Positions 8,622-16,479 of a stretch of DNA of 27,135 nucleotides are shown here, one piece after another. The translations under genes and the position numbers were made by a program. The DNA comes from SKVR01 sp037441525 (GTDB lineage Bacteria; Bacteroidota; Bacteroidia; Bacteroidales; UBA7960), in NCBI GenBank assembly GCA_037441525.1, contig JBBISA010000053.1, positions 1-27,135 of the forward strand. Reading direction: 5' to 3'. Below the pieces are notes generated by a model. It saw nothing but the letters and a program-made list of their open reading frames with translations. It did not search any database and was not told the DNA's origin. How positions within the stretch are numbered: position 1 is the first letter of the stretch; each line of letters opens with the position of its first letter.

Positions 8622-9779
8622 ATGGCAAAGAAATTAAAAGCAGGACTTATTGGCGGAGGCGAGGGAGCCTTTATTGGTGCCATACATTACCGGGCAGCCA
8701 TGCTCGACGGATACTATGAACTGGTTTGTGGTGCATTTAGCAGCGACCCGCAAAAATCAAAACGGTCAGCACCTTTTTACCATGTCGCTAATGATAGGGT
8801 TTATGGTTCGTGGCAGGAAATGTACGAAAAGGAAAAGGCCCGCCCCGAAGGCGATCGAATGGAGGTGGTCATGATCACCACTCCCAATAATTTGCACTTC
8901 CCTCAGGCTATGATGGCGCTCGATATGGGCTACCATGTAATCTGCGATAAACCAGTTACCATTTCGCAGTCCGAAGCTGTTGAACTCGCAAAGAAAGTAA
9001 AGCAAACAGGTTTGGTATTTGCCCTGACCCATACCTATACAGGCTACCCCATGGTTATGGAAGCCCGCGAAATTGTTGCATCGGGCAAACTTGGCAAGTT
9101 GCGCAAAGTGGTGGTTGAATATCCGCAAGGTTGGCTCTCTACCCCTATTGAACAGGCCGGGCAGAAACAAGCCGCATGGCGCTCTGATCCCAAATTCAAT
9201 GGTCCTGGTGGTTGCATGGGCGATATTGGTGTTCACGCCGAAAATCTTGCCGAATATATTACCGGCCTCGAAATAGATGAATTGTGTGCTGATTTAACTT
9301 CTTTTGTGCCTGGCCGCCCGCTCGATGATGATGCATCGGTTCTTCTCAGATTCAAAGGGGGGGCAAAGGGTGTTCTTCATGCCAGCCAAATTTCAGCTGG
9401 CGAAGAAAACAATATCAACATCCGTGTTTATGGCGAAAAAGGTGGTTTGGCCTGGGAGCAGGCCGAGCCCAATACCCTGGTGCTCAAATGGCTCGATCAG
9501 CCTGTGCAGATACTCAGGGCTGGTGGCAATTATCCTAACCTTTCTGCCAAAACACTCTGGAACTGCCGCACTCCCGGTGGTCATCCCGAAGGCTACATCG
9601 AAGCGTTTGCCAACCTTTACCGCAATGCCGCATACGATATCAATTATTTCAAGGACAATGGGCATCCCCGTCCGGGGCACATTAAATACCCCACTATCGA
9701 AGATGGAATCCGTGGTATGCGTTTCATCGAAAAAGTGATTGAGTCAGCTCGCAGTGATCAGAAATGGACGAAATTCTGA
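8622..9779 (+). CDS. Gfo/Idh/MocA family NAD(P)-dependent oxidoreductase
   Basis: 385 residues, cytoplasmic (no signal peptide). The Rossmann motif is 'GLIGGGEGAFIG' (residues 9-20), and the family's catalytic Lys-Pro is in 'CDKPVT' (Lys110-Pro111). The C-terminal domain has 'GDIGVHAENL' with Asp201 and His205, as expected for the acid/base site. Family members oxidise or reduce sugars, inositols and sugar-like alcohols with a tightly held or exchangeable NAD(P). The exact substrate cannot be read from the sequence. The gene is monocistronic, with its own promoter and terminator. Being next to a beta-galactosidase and symporter suggests sugar metabolism, but separate control weakens a direct pathway link. 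Confidence 0.9.
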   Translation: MAKKLKAGLIGGGEGAFIGAIHYRAAMLDGYYELVCGAFSSDPQKSKRSAPFYHVANDRVYGSWQEMYEKEKARPEGDRMEVVMITTPNNLHFPQAMMALDMGYHVICDKPVTISQSEAVELAKKVKQTGLVFALTHTYTGYPMVMEAREIVASGKLGKLRKVVVEYPQGWLSTPIEQAGQKQAAWRSDPKFNGPGGCMGDIGVHAENLAEYITGLEIDELCADLTSFVPGRPLDDDASVLLRFKGGAKGVLHASQISAGEENNINIRVYGEKGGLAWEQAEPNTLVLKWLDQPVQILRAGGNYPNLSAKTLWNCRTPGGHPEGYIEAFANLYRNAAYDINYFKDNGHPRPGHIKYPTIEDGIRGMRFIEKVIESARSDQKWTKF

Positions 9780-9803
9780 CATCCAGAATACATTGAAGAA
9801 ATG

Positions 9804-9840
9804 AAAAACAGCCGGATTATATGTGCCGGCTGTTTTTTTT
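9804..9840 (+). terminator. Rho-independent terminator after the oxidoreductase gene
   Basis: Perfect 12-bp arms aaaaacagccgg (9804-9815) and ccggctgttttt (9826-9837), a 10-nt loop, and a T run to 9840. It starts 25 bp after the stop codon. Confidence 0.92.
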
Positions 9841-9962
9841 GAGACCAGCTGAAAATACTCAAGTTCAAGGATTTATTCTCTTGTTCATGAGCAGAGTTAT
9901 TAAAATATAGAATATGTGTGAGCCTGAAAGCAATCCGACTGCATTAACAACTGAATTTTTAA

Positions 9963-10424
9963 CTACAATTTAAAAATTCTCCTGTCAAATGGAAATGGAG
10001 CTACTTCAACAACCTTTACTCTTTTAAAATCAAGATGATGCGGATTAATCAGAATATTATAATCACCTTTTGTAACTGCTGATGGGATTTGAAGCGCTAA
10101 ACTCTTGTTCTCCAAAACAAAATCATCGCCAATTTTTTGGGTGCTCTGCCTGTATGGGAAATCATTCCAATCAGCCGGATGCTCCTTTTTTGAGATATTC
10201 TGCAGAACAACATCTTCAGGAATTACAATGGTAAGCATTACATAATTAGGTGGTAATGTGGCAAGGGTAAGATGCACGGCCACTTCCGCCATAGCCAGCG
10301 AACGGTTTGATGCCGTATAAATTACCTCAACCCCGGCAGAGTTCCATCGGGCACCCTTTTGTGCAGCACCCTTACCAGATAATGGTAAAGCATATTTTTC
10401 CCTGGCAAGCCGAAAAACATCCAT
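9963..10424 (-). CDS. RES domain toxin (NAD+-degrading toxin of a type II TA system)
   Basis: 153 residues. It has the RES-fold signatures: 'VFRLAR' at the start (Arg5), 'GARWNSAG' (residues 24-31, with Arg26), Tyr36 in 'VIYTA', and Glu47 in 'AMAEVAVH'. Near the end 'PSAV' and 'YNILINPHH' match the conserved Ser region and the 'NP-H' strand. In characterised RES toxins these Arg, Tyr, Glu and Ser residues line an NAD+ pocket, and the toxin depletes NAD+. The length is normal for the family and nothing looks broken. It starts 2 bp after the stop of the Xre antitoxin gene, the standard antitoxin-first order. Confidence 0.9.
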   Translation of the reverse strand: MDVFRLAREKYALPLSGKGAAQKGARWNSAGVEVIYTASNRSLAMAEVAVHLTLATLPPNYVMLTIVIPEDVVLQNISKKEHPADWNDFPYRQSTQKIGDDFVLENKSLALQIPSAVTKGDYNILINPHHLDFKRVKVVEVAPFPFDRRIFKL

Positions 10425-10426
10425 AT

Positions 10427-10930
10427 TTAAACCAGAATACCATGATTCAGATGAACCAGTTCATTCATAACCATTTCCTTGCCGTATGAATCTTTGAGCA
10501 ACTCCACAGGTTTGTTTTTGCCAAGTGCATAGCAGGGAGTATTGAGCCACAAACGAAGCTTTTCCATATTGCCAAATACATCAAGCCCAAGCTGTGTAAC
10601 TTCAGCCACTTCAATGATCTTTTCGGTATGGATGGACTTGAAAAGATGATTGGAATCTGCTTTATACCGTTGTAGCGACTTTGTGGATATATCGAGAAAA
10701 TCGGCCCAGTCATTATCATTAAAAGGGGTGGTTTTACTAATCATTTCAAAAACAGAATAGGGCAAGCCCTCCCTTATAACCTTAATTATAAGCATTTTAT
10801 CATCAAGAAACTCAGAATAGCTGATCTTACGTTCATTCGCTTTGGCAGAATACATAAGGATATTTTCATTAACAAAAATGGAGATAGTTTCATCAAGACT
10901 TGCTTCATATTTTTTGTGTTGGATTGTCAT
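10427..10930 (-). CDS. Xre/MbcA/ParS-type antitoxin (DUF2384)
   Basis: 167 residues. The middle ('NDNDWADFLDISTKSLQRY') is the helix-turn-helix region of the Xre-type antitoxin, and the C-terminal 'LGLDVFGNMEKLRLWLNTP' followed by 'ALGKNKPVELL' is the conserved toxin-binding domain. The family binds and blocks the RES toxin and represses the shared promoter. The gene comes first in the operon with the toxin. Its upstream region has a clear promoter and, between it and the start codon, the repeated catttgtc / cattttgtc motifs (10928-10956) that could be its operator. Confidence 0.9.
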   Translation of the reverse strand: MTIQHKKYEASLDETISIFVNENILMYSAKANERKISYSEFLDDKMLIIKVIREGLPYSVFEMISKTTPFNDNDWADFLDISTKSLQRYKADSNHLFKSIHTEKIIEVAEVTQLGLDVFGNMEKLRLWLNTPCYALGKNKPVELLKDSYGKEMVMNELVHLNHGILV

Positions 10931-10956
10931 TTTGTCAAGATTTAGACATTTGTCCC

Positions 10957-10987
10957 CAAATATACGACATTATTCCCGGTTTTTCAA
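10957..10987 (-). promoter_or_regulatory. Promoter of the Xre-RES operon
   Basis: On the minus strand TATATTTG (plus 10957-10964) is a perfect TAnnTTTG element, with TTG (plus 10985-10987) 20 bp upstream as the -33 element. Transcription would start near 10950, about 20 nt before the antitoxin ATG. The gap down to the ATG carries the direct repeats cattttgtc and catttgtc plus a tgtc-N8-gaca dyad, a likely antitoxin-binding operator. Confidence 0.75.
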
Positions 10988-11000
10988 CTTTTATATTCAC

Positions 11001-11008
11001 TATTTTTG
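11001..11008 (+). promoter_or_regulatory. Possible -7 element for the YkgJ-family gene
   Basis: TATTTTTG matches TAnnTTTG and sits 47 bp before the ATG at 11055. No matching TTTG lies at the proper distance upstream, so it is only a weak call. Confidence 0.35.
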
Positions 11009-11054
11009 AACCGAGTCATTTTTACTATTTACATAGCCAGTTTTACCAGGACAA

Positions 11055-11540
11055 ATGGACTACCATCCCGACAAAATTTATGCGAAAGCCATAAGTAAAA
11101 AACCTGATTTTAAGCTTATAGCCGATAAGGTGAAAAATATGAATAGCAAACAAGCCGATCAGCTCATCAACGGGTTGCATGAAAAGGCTTTTGAAAAGAT
11201 CAAATGCCTTGAGTGCGCTAATTGCTGCAAAAGCCTTGGCCCACGTTTAATTAGAAGCGATATTGAACGGATCTCATCGCAATTGAAAATGGGTGCTTCG
11301 GAGTTTATTAACAATTATCTGGTTGTAGATGAAGACAATGATTACGTTTTTAAGACTATGCCATGCCCTTTTCTTCTTCCTGACAATTATTGTCAGATTT
11401 ATAATGTACGCCCCAGAGCCTGCCGCGAATATCCTCATACTGATCAGAAAAATATACGCAGCATTTTATCGCTTACCATAAAAAACACCGAAACTTGCCC
11501 TGCTGTTTTTGATATTTTTACCCATCTCGCTTCTTTCTGA
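11055..11540 (+). CDS. YkgJ family cysteine cluster protein
   Basis: 161 residues, cytoplasmic. The cysteines follow the family pattern: 'CLECANCC' (about residues 53-60), 'MPCPFLL' in the middle, and 'YCQIYNVRPRACREYP' later. This set is thought to bind a metal ion (zinc or an Fe-S cluster). The family is widespread, and no biochemical function is settled. The gene stands alone, divergent from the Xre-RES operon, with about 120 bp between them. ATG at 11055 is the first start after the likely -7 box. No terminator is obvious. Confidence 0.88.
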   Translation: MDYHPDKIYAKAISKKPDFKLIADKVKNMNSKQADQLINGLHEKAFEKIKCLECANCCKSLGPRLIRSDIERISSQLKMGASEFINNYLVVDEDNDYVFKTMPCPFLLPDNYCQIYNVRPRACREYPHTDQKNIRSILSLTIKNTETCPAVFDIFTHLASF

Positions 11541-11897
11541 TTCTATCCTTAAATATCAATTCCCACACCTCCAGAACATCGGTTTTCTGAACTACATTTT
11601 GTAAACCAGGGTTAAACCTGCCTGAGTAATTGGTCGGCTGGATTCTCAATCACCAATCCTGGTTTAACATCAGCACATTTCCCTATCCTGTGCTCTCATA
11701 ATTTAGGGGATGATTATTTCCATGCATTACATCCAAAGTTTATCTGAATATGCAAAAAAATAAGAAAAAACAGCAATAAACTTCTACTAAACGTTAAACG
11801 AATGTTTTTCATTCGTAAATTTATATATATATATACCTTTCAGTATATATCAGTTTCTGAATAAATTTTGACGAAGTAACATTTAATTGCTTAAAAA
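11541..11897. other. Intergenic region with nested inverted repeats and AT-rich leader
   Basis: About 357 bp. It contains a nested inverted repeat at 11602-11666 (entered separately), a hairpin with acgaatg (11798-11804) and cattcgt (11810-11816) around five Ts, and a run of TA steps near 11822-11834 close to the following gene. I find no good TAnnTTTG box or ORF. Confidence 0.5.
11602..11666. repeat. Nested inverted repeat, possible RNA structure
   Basis: taaaccagg (11602-11610) pairs exactly with cctggttta (11658-11666), and attggt (11629-11634) pairs exactly with accaat (11652-11657), which directly precedes that second arm. The two right arms are continuous, while the left arms are separated by 18 nt. 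A competing small hairpin (cagg 11607-11610 with cctg 11617-11620) uses part of the same arm. It starts about 60 bp after the YkgJ-family stop. No known riboswitch or ncRNA family is recognised. Confidence 0.4.
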
Positions 11898-13427
11898 ATG
11901 GATGCATACAACTACACTAGCAAAAGAGCCTTCCTTTCTTTTTTCCTTTTCATTTTTTTATTAATTCCAGCGTATACCAACTTTCAAAATAATAACATTC
12001 ATCGGGTTGGCAACATGAATGCACTTTTCTGGGATAATGATGAAAAATCAAATCCAATTCACAAGGAGGGCCGGAAATACATTGATGTAGCTGTACCATC
12101 ATTAAAATCTGACATCTATACCACGCGTCTCGATAGCATCATAAACCAGACAAGAAAAGATGTTTATCATTATGATGAAAACTACAGAATAGCTCTGAAT
12201 CATGAGTATGTTTTTGCCTGGAATATTGAATGGCAAAACTGGTGGCAGTTTTTATATGAATATAATGATTTGGGCTACATAACCCTGGCATGGGATCAAA
12301 GATGGGATAATTCAGTAAAAGAATGGGTTCCCTACCGAAGATATGAATACACCTACAACAACGATAATAATATTATTCTTTATGTTAGCTATGAGTGGGA
12401 TATCCCGAACAATCAATGGAAATATATTGGGAAAGATGAATATACTTACACAACTTTCTTTTTTCTTGAGCAGGTTCTGGTTAGTAACTGGCAGAAACCC
12501 TTCGGTGAAGAAGGCCGATGGGTGCCTCAATATCGAAACGAATACATTTATAACACCAGCTTTGCCTTAATGGAGTTTTTAGAGTCCAGTTGGAACGAAT
12601 ATTCAGAAAAGTGGAAAACCAACAGCAGAACTGTGTATGAGCGGATAAGCCTTGGCCGTGTATCTGTGGAAACCGTTTTTTCTCCTGACGGTGAAGAATG
12701 GATCGGACAAAAAAAATACGAGTACACCTATCCTCCTGGAAATAACTTTAATATTTTGACCAAAAAGAGCTTTGTTTATAATTGGTGGGAGACCCAGGAA
12801 TGGGAAAATTTTGACAGTATTGCCATTACCTACCATCCGGTTTCGGGGTTTATAGAATCTAAAATCCGGTTATACTGGAAGGTAGAAGATGAAAAATGGA
12901 ATTTTGGAGAAAAAGACGATTATTTGTATGATGAGAATAACAATTTGATCAATTACCAACAGATCAGGTGGAGCCTGATCTCAAATGATTGGGAGCCCTG
13001 GAAAGTGGAAGAAGCTTCTTTCAACCCTTCAAATATATCATCAGAATACATTATAAAACCCCACTGGCACGAATGGACCAACATGATCGATGAATATAAG
13101 GTCAGAACCTGGGAATTTGACCGTTGGAGAGAAACCAACCACACATTTTTCTACTATTCTCCCCTTGATGCAACAAATATTGATCAGATAACAGGATTCC
13201 CCACAAGGGTTTATCCCAATCCAGCCAGAAATGTTGTAACCATAGAATATGACGGAACTAAAGGAGAAGCGATATTTGAGTTGCACGATCTGGCTGGCAG
13301 AAAAGTACTAAACAGAAGCATTTCCGGGATAGAACTCAACGGAATAAATCCTGGATTATATCTGTACTCCATTACCTTACCCGGACATACAAGGGTAACA
13401 GGGAAACTTCTAATATCAGAAAAATAG
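11898..13427 (+). CDS. Tryptophan-rich repeat protein with T9SS type A sorting domain
   Basis: 509 residues. An N-terminal signal ('FLSFFLFIFLLIPAYT') is followed by about residues 75-420 of Trp/Tyr-rich repeats, each about 40-45 residues. The pattern is W-x(5-9)-W, then 'Y-x-Y', seen in 'WDNSVKEWVPYRRYEYTY', 'WDIPNNQWKYIGKDEYTY', 'RWVPQYRNEYIY' and 'EWIGQKKYEYTY'. I do not recognise a named domain; the Y-x-Y strands recall YD-type or beta-sheet repeats. The C terminus (about 435-509) is a type A sorting domain: 'VYPNPARNVVTIEY' with 'LHDLAGRKV' and 'GLYLYSI'. The T9SS would move it across the outer membrane and release or anchor it. The lipoprotein gene 102 bp downstream has similar Tyr-rich strands, so the two may work together. 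Function unknown. Confidence 0.85.
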   Translation: MDAYNYTSKRAFLSFFLFIFLLIPAYTNFQNNNIHRVGNMNALFWDNDEKSNPIHKEGRKYIDVAVPSLKSDIYTTRLDSIINQTRKDVYHYDENYRIALNHEYVFAWNIEWQNWWQFLYEYNDLGYITLAWDQRWDNSVKEWVPYRRYEYTYNNDNNIILYVSYEWDIPNNQWKYIGKDEYTYTTFFFLEQVLVSNWQKPFGEEGRWVPQYRNEYIYNTSFALMEFLESSWNEYSEKWKTNSRTVYERISLGRVSVETVFSPDGEEWIGQKKYEYTYPPGNNFNILTKKSFVYNWWETQEWENFDSIAITYHPVSGFIESKIRLYWKVEDEKWNFGEKDDYLYDENNNLINYQQIRWSLISNDWEPWKVEEASFNPSNISSEYIIKPHWHEWTNMIDEYKVRTWEFDRWRETNHTFFYYSPLDATNIDQITGFPTRVYPNPARNVVTIEYDGTKGEAIFELHDLAGRKVLNRSISGIELNGINPGLYLYSITLPGHTRVTGKLLISEK

Positions 13428-13529
13428 GCACAACAACCAGACACCTTTGAAACCCTGAATTGGATCTGGCAGGACATAAAGGTGTAAACAGATACATCAT
13501 CAGATTCTTAAATACAAAAAATCAACAAC

Positions 13530-14435
13530 ATGAAGATCAGAAATATTTTTTTAGTGATAGCCTTTGCTGTTCCCGTTATATTCAATTCCTGTTCCAACGA
13601 TGATGATGAGATCATTGATGATAATCCCCTGCGCGATCTTATTATCGACTCTGAATTATGCAGGGTGCAGAAGGTTATAAACGCAAATCTCAAGAATGTT
13701 TTCACCTATCAGTATTTGCCCAAGTATCCAGAGTTGCTGGACTTCTATTATGAATACGACCCCCTATCGGGGCAGGTTAAAGCATCGCATAAATACATTT
13801 ACGGCCCCGCTTCGGGCGGAAGGGTAAGGGTTGACACCTCTTTCTACTTTATTGGCGACCTTTATATGTTCCCCGCTGGGCAGTTTGTCAATGCGTATGT
13901 TTATCACTATACTAATTATGGCGATGGCTTTGACAGACTGGACTCAGTGGAAGTATTCTTCTATACCGGATTTGAAGATGAGCCATTTGGACATAAGGGC
14001 ACTATTTACTATGAGTTTAATGAAAAGGATCTGCTTGAAACCGAGTTTTATCTGGATAGGGTAGATACCGATGCCGGTAATTTCAGAGATAACTATGGTA
14101 TTGAATATACCTATGACACAAAGGGTCGCTTGACAGAGTGGAACTATTACAACTTTGAAGACAGGCTAACCTACTATGAAAAATATGAACTTACCGATTA
14201 TCTTAAGCCTAATTATAAATTTACTGTCATTCCTCAACTGGCTTGGGCCAACAGGTTTGCACCATCAAAACTCACTGTACCTCGCTATGTGGGCAGCGCA
14301 ATTTCTGGAACAAGTGTCTATAATTATCGTTATCAGGTAAACAGTAAAAAATATATTGTTGAGAAGGTGGTTATTTTCAGCCCCGGAGTAGAGCAGGTAT
14401 TAGAGTTGATAACATACGAATGTAGAAATGAATAG
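13530..14435 (+). CDS. Hypothetical surface lipoprotein, Tyr-rich
   Basis: 301 residues. A lipoprotein signal ends at 'VIFNSC' with Cys21, followed at once by 'SNDDDEIIDD'. An acidic patch right after the Cys is the known Bacteroidota lipoprotein export signal, so surface exposure is likely. The mature part is rich in Tyr, Phe and Asp, with strand-like segments such as 'YYEFNEKDLLETEFY' and 'YGIEYTYDTKGRLTEWNYY' that echo the Y-x-Y repeats of the upstream T9SS protein. No enzymatic motif is visible. It lies between two T9SS cargo genes on the same strand (102 bp after the first, 114 bp before the next), which suggests a common surface role. The function is unknown. Confidence 0.75.
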   Translation: MKIRNIFLVIAFAVPVIFNSCSNDDDEIIDDNPLRDLIIDSELCRVQKVINANLKNVFTYQYLPKYPELLDFYYEYDPLSGQVKASHKYIYGPASGGRVRVDTSFYFIGDLYMFPAGQFVNAYVYHYTNYGDGFDRLDSVEVFFYTGFEDEPFGHKGTIYYEFNEKDLLETEFYLDRVDTDAGNFRDNYGIEYTYDTKGRLTEWNYYNFEDRLTYYEKYELTDYLKPNYKFTVIPQLAWANRFAPSKLTVPRYVGSAISGTSVYNYRYQVNSKKYIVEKVVIFSPGVEQVLELITYECRNE

Positions 14436-14549
14436 CGGTATGCTTTGGTTGTGAAAAAAACCTAAGCTTTTGACGGGCTGCTTTACAGTATCTCTTCTCT
14501 GAACAATAATAATAAACATAGTAGTTGAAATTATAGCTAAAAAACGAAT

Positions 14550-16472
14550 ATGAACTTTAACCTTTTGATTGTCTTATCAAGCACCACCCTTCAAAACAAC
14601 AAATACAGGTTAAAAGAAGGGTTGAAACTAAAAAATCACTGTATAGCGGGTTGCAGAACCATCCTGTTGGGTTTAATTAACTTTCTTTTATTTCAGAGCT
14701 TTGCCATGGCACAAAGTTTTTTATGGGGGGCCAGAGCAGGCGACCAATTGCGCAATGAAGCTTTTACTGTTAGCATTGAAAACACTCGAGTAGGAGAAAT
14801 TTTCGAAGGTGATGCGAATATTATTGTTGCAGGAAAGTTCTTAGGAAATACTGATTTTGATCCTGGTGCAGGTGAATTTATATTAGAAAATGATTTAAAT
14901 ACCTGGGATGTTTTTGTTCAGAAGCTTGATAAGGATGGAAAGCTGGTATGGGCTCGCCGGTATGGTAATACAGTGCGGGAGCTTGAGGATGTAATCATGG
15001 CCATCGACTCACAAAACAATATTTACCTTACAGGCTATTTCATTACCTCAACCAATTTGAGCACTGACCCTTCAATTGATCTCATATTCAATGTCACCGA
15101 AGGGTTCAATGAGATGTATCTTCTTAAATTGAACCCCGATGGTTTTCCTGTCTGGGCCAGAACATTCCCTGTAAAACATTCAACATTTGTTAATGCAATT
15201 CAAATAGATGCTGCTGATAATATTTTACTTGCCGGCCATTTTAGAGGAATAATGGATTTTGACCCTCTACCCAATAATGAAGAAAACAGCATAAACCAAT
15301 TGTTGATTTCACCCAAGGGAAGATTTGATGCCTTTGTTTTAAAGGTAAACCCCAATGGAGAGTATGTTGCTCATTATACCTTTGGCACTACAACAGATGC
15401 AAGAGCCGATGTAAAGGGGTTAGTAACAGATAGTAATATTTATATAACCGGGATTTTCCGAAATTCTGTTGATTTTGGCAATGGTAACCCCGAAGCCGTG
15501 ATAACATCTCAAGCTTTTGATGATGGATTCATTATGAAACTAAATGCCAATATGGAGTTTCAATGGGTAAGACAAGTTTCATCCAAAGGGTCGGTTGACA
15601 TGCGGCGGATTAAAATAAATTCCAAAGGGCAGCCAATTGGTATTATTTCATTTAGTGAGTCTGTAAATTTATCTTTCCCCAATAGCGAAATTGTCGTGTT
15701 TAGCCCTGCAGAAGAAGGGGTTTCAGATTTCCTGGTTTACCAGCTGAATCCTGAAAATGGAAATATGGAATGGTATAGCCATTTTAAAGGGCGACCAGGC
15801 AAAGACCAATTCAACAATTATCTCAATGGGAATAAGGAACCCACTGGCCTGAGTGTGGGGCCGGATGATAACATTTATGTTGCAGGTTATTTTCAACTTT
15901 ATTTCGATGCTGATCCAGGGAATGCCATATTATGGCTGGGAACCGGTGCGCAAAAAGAAAGTTCATTTTTGATTCGTTTGGCACCCAACGGCTCTCATAT
16001 TTGGTCTGGAGAAATTGGACCACGCAGTTGGGTACTTGCTCATGATCTTTATGTAGGAAATCAGAATAAAATTGCCATTGCAGGGACATTTAATGGCCAA
16101 GCCGACTTTGACCCAAGCCCTAATGTTTTTAACATGAATGCCAGATCAAATATTTCCGACGTGTTTACATTGCTTTTTTCAGTTGACCCCGGCCAGAATA
16201 CATCCCTGCCAGAAAATGGAAAGTATTCAGTGATTAATAGAGTTTATCCAAATCCGTTTAATGATAGTTTTATCATTGATTTTCTTAATCCTGGCCAGAA
16301 AATATCTCTACAATTAAGCGATATTGCAGGGCGGGTAATTTATAGTGAAGAAGTACCAGCTCAAGATTCATTTCAGCATCAGATAAGAATGTCTGAAATA
16401 AATCAAGGGATTTACTTTATGGCGATTGATTCCTTTTTGGGTAGGGAAATAGTAAAACTTGTAAAAAAATAA
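14550..16472 (+). CDS. T9SS-secreted protein with propeller-like repeats
   Basis: 640 residues from the ATG at 14550. A TTG at 14622 would give a better N terminus: 'KLKNH', then a hydrophobic core and 'FAMAQS' as signal-peptidase site, so the true start may be 72 bp further in. The body has repeats with 'GNTDFDPGAGEF', 'IMDFDPLPNNEE' and 'QADFDPSPNVFN', each near a 'NIYLTGYF' or 'KIAIAGTF' strand, which is the SBBP / beta-propeller-like pattern of secreted Bacteroidota proteins. The C terminus (about 560-640) is a type A sorting domain: 'VYPNPFNDSFIIDF', 'LSDIAGRVIYSEE' and 'GIYFMAI'. The protein is exported through the T9SS. No catalytic residues are recognised. The next gene is convergent, with 7 bp between the stops and no hairpin terminator. 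Confidence 0.82.
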   Translation: MNFNLLIVLSSTTLQNNKYRLKEGLKLKNHCIAGCRTILLGLINFLLFQSFAMAQSFLWGARAGDQLRNEAFTVSIENTRVGEIFEGDANIIVAGKFLGNTDFDPGAGEFILENDLNTWDVFVQKLDKDGKLVWARRYGNTVRELEDVIMAIDSQNNIYLTGYFITSTNLSTDPSIDLIFNVTEGFNEMYLLKLNPDGFPVWARTFPVKHSTFVNAIQIDAADNILLAGHFRGIMDFDPLPNNEENSINQLLISPKGRFDAFVLKVNPNGEYVAHYTFGTTTDARADVKGLVTDSNIYITGIFRNSVDFGNGNPEAVITSQAFDDGFIMKLNANMEFQWVRQVSSKGSVDMRRIKINSKGQPIGIISFSESVNLSFPNSEIVVFSPAEEGVSDFLVYQLNPENGNMEWYSHFKGRPGKDQFNNYLNGNKEPTGLSVGPDDNIYVAGYFQLYFDADPGNAILWLGTGAQKESSFLIRLAPNGSHIWSGEIGPRSWVLAHDLYVGNQNKIAIAGTFNGQADFDPSPNVFNMNARSNISDVFTLLFSVDPGQNTSLPENGKYSVINRVYPNPFNDSFIIDFLNPGQKISLQLSDIAGRVIYSEEVPAQDSFQHQIRMSEINQGIYFMAIDSFLGREIVKLVKK

Positions 16473-16479
16473 TATTTAG

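Noticed and set aside
8766..9236. 156-codon minus-strand frame inside the oxidoreductase gene
   Set aside because: Antisense shadow; the plus-strand frame has the complete Gfo/Idh/MocA signatures.
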